Shown piece by piece: positions 13,218 through 14,249 of a DNA stretch of 14,249 nucleotides. The DNA lies in the NCBI GenBank assembly GCA_018262315.1, contig JAGSPS010000068.1, forward strand, positions 1 to 14,249. Direction: 5' to 3'. A model generated the notes under the pieces. The model was not told the origin of the DNA, did not search any database, and worked only from the letters and a program-made list of their open reading frames with translations. Numbering within the stretch: position 1 is the first letter of the stretch; each line of letters starts with the position of its first letter. The position numbers and the translations under genes were made by a program. This DNA comes from Deltaproteobacteria bacterium (GTDB lineage Bacteria; Myxococcota_A; UBA9160; PR03).

Positions 13218-14249
13218 GCGCGCGCCCTCCCGCGTCCTCCCGCCGCGCCGACCTCGATGTGTTGCGCGTCTTCGCGGTGTACCTGCTCTTCGCGTTCCAC
13301 TCCGCCAAGGTCTACGACCCGACTCCGTGGTACCACGTGTGGAGTCCGGACCTGATCCCCGGCATCCAGCGCTTCACCGGCTTCGTCCACCTCTGGCACA
13401 TGCCGCTGCTGTTCCTGCTGGCGGGCTGGTCGCTGGTGGCGTCGGTGCGGACGCGGGGCGGCGGTGCCTTCGTGCGCGAGCGCTGGCAACGACTCGGGAT
13501 CCCGCTGCTCTTCGGCTGCGTGGTGCTCTGCCCGGTGATCAAGTACCTGGAGCTGCGCAGCGGGGTGTCGATCGGGGCTCGCGGCGTCGGAGCGAGCGCG
13601 GCGCTGCAGGCCGCGCACGGCTCGCTGCAACTGCGGCCGTTGCCGGTGGCTGCGCCCTTCGACGAGTCGTTCCTCGCGTTCCTGCCGAGCTTCTACACCT
13701 CGCTCGATCGCTTCACGTGGTCGCACCTCTGGTTCGTGGTCTACCTGCTGGCCTTCACGCTGCTCTACTGGCCGCTGCTCCGCCGCGTGCTCGCGCGCGA
13801 TGCGCGCCCCCTCACGCACACCGGTGTCTGGCCGTGGGCGCCGCTCGCTCCGCTCGTGCTCGGGGAGATCTGGCTCCGCCCCGACTGGCCCGGCGTGCAG
13901 AACCTGATCGGCGACTGGGCGAACTTCGCGAAGTACTCGCTCTATCTATGGGCGGGCGTCGCGATGGCCCGGCACCCCGAGGTGGAGGCCGGGGCCCACG
14001 CGCAGTGGCAGGCGGCGCTCGGCATTGGACTCGCGCTCGTGGCGGGGCTCCTCTGGATGGAGACCCACGGCGGCGCCACCGCGCTGCCGCCGCTCGCGGG
14101 CCGGATCGTGCGCTACGGCGTGGCGGCCGCTGCGGGCTGGTGTTTCGTCGTCGCGCTTCTCGGTGCGGCCGCGAGCCGGGTGCACCGCGGGGGTCCGCTA
14201 CTCGAGTTCCTGTCGGAGTCGGCGATGCCCATCTACATCCTCCACCAGC
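13214..14249 (+). CDS. Membrane acyltransferase, acyltransferase-3 family (MdoC/OatA-like), 3' end outside window
   Basis: The open frame runs from the upstream stop region to the window edge, giving about 345 residues. The sequence RRADLDVLRVFAVYLLFAFHSAKVYD is the classic first helix of acyltransferase-3 proteins, with the conserved His in FHSAK. It is followed by VHLWHMPLLFLLAGWS, RERWQRLGIPLLFGCVVLCPVIKYL, WSHLWFVVYLLAFTLLYWPLL, KYSLYLWAGVAM and, at the edge, LEFLSESAMPIYILHQ, all typical of the family's helix pattern. Members transfer acetyl or succinyl groups onto glucans, lipids or peptidoglycan from the inner membrane; the acceptor here is unknown. The start is unclear: no ATG or GTG precedes the first helix in this frame. 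A CTG at 13214 overlapping the upstream TGA would give MSARPPASSRRADLD; GTG 13258 would cut into the first helix. Translational coupling with the peptidase-like gene is likely. Confidence 0.85.
   Translation, partial: MSARPPASSRRADLDVLRVFAVYLLFAFHSAKVYDPTPWYHVWSPDLIPGIQRFTGFVHLWHMPLLFLLAGWSLVASVRTRGGGAFVRERWQRLGIPLLFGCVVLCPVIKYLELRSGVSIGARGVGASAALQAAHGSLQLRPLPVAAPFDESFLAFLPSFYTSLDRFTWSHLWFVVYLLAFTLLYWPLLRRVLARDARPLTHTGVWPWAPLAPLVLGEIWLRPDWPGVQNLIGDWANFAKYSLYLWAGVAMARHPEVEAGAHAQWQAALGIGLALVAGLLWMETHGGATALPPLAGRIVRYGVAAAAGWCFVVALLGAAASRVHRGGPLLEFLSESAMPIYILHQ

Overview
The window is a very GC-rich bacterial chromosome segment, tightly packed, with long open frames in all six frames caused by base composition. 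The gene content points to a Gram-negative bacterium. It carries periplasmic and lipoprotein signal sequences, a large NAD-dependent glutamate dehydrogenase, an MprF/AcvB lipid-modification pair, a SelL-like redox protein and a small 'MGDKSPK' basic protein. A deltaproteobacteria-like lineage (for example Myxococcota or Binatota relatives) is a reasonable guess, but the sequence alone does not prove it. I see no rRNA or tRNA genes, insertion sequences, phage genes or CRISPR array.

Layout. Positions 1-4706 hold a minus-strand run. Read in transcription order it is: a Ser-rich lipoprotein; a secreted DUF4105-like (permuted papain-fold) protein that overlaps the lipoprotein stop codon; a 43-residue Lys-rich protein; and the first 672 codons of a giant NAD-glutamate dehydrogenase that runs off the left edge. 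From 4842 the plus strand encodes MprF (flippase plus aminoacyl-phosphatidylglycerol synthase). Nine bases past its stop lies, convergently, an AcvB/VirJ-type periplasmic hydrolase. These two are known partners: one makes aminoacyl-phosphatidylglycerol and the other hydrolyses it.

The most interesting locus is 8856-9841. A SelL/AhpC-like thioredoxin-fold redox protein has an in-frame TGA (8976-8978) exactly where the first Cys of a CxxC redox motif belongs. A hairpin resembling a bacterial SECIS element starts immediately after it. This is probably a selenoprotein with a U-x-x-C active site. Near its C-terminus one base is missing relative to the frame that carries the rest of the family-like sequence. 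That second frame then runs without a stop into the remains of a short-chain dehydrogenase that lacks its NAD-binding start and its catalytic centre. The locus is either a decaying or rearranged gene pair, or contains sequencing or assembly errors.

The right part holds a Gly-rich single-RRM RNA-binding protein (TTG start) with a strong intrinsic terminator, a minus-strand sugar-kinase-like phosphotransferase (NahK-like), and a divergent carbohydrate-binding (CBM9-like) protein whose start lies 26 bases away. These are followed by a secreted HExxH metallopeptidase-like protein and, overlapping its stop, a membrane acyltransferase of the acyltransferase-3 family that runs off the right edge. 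No gene-free stretch exceeds about 250 bases.
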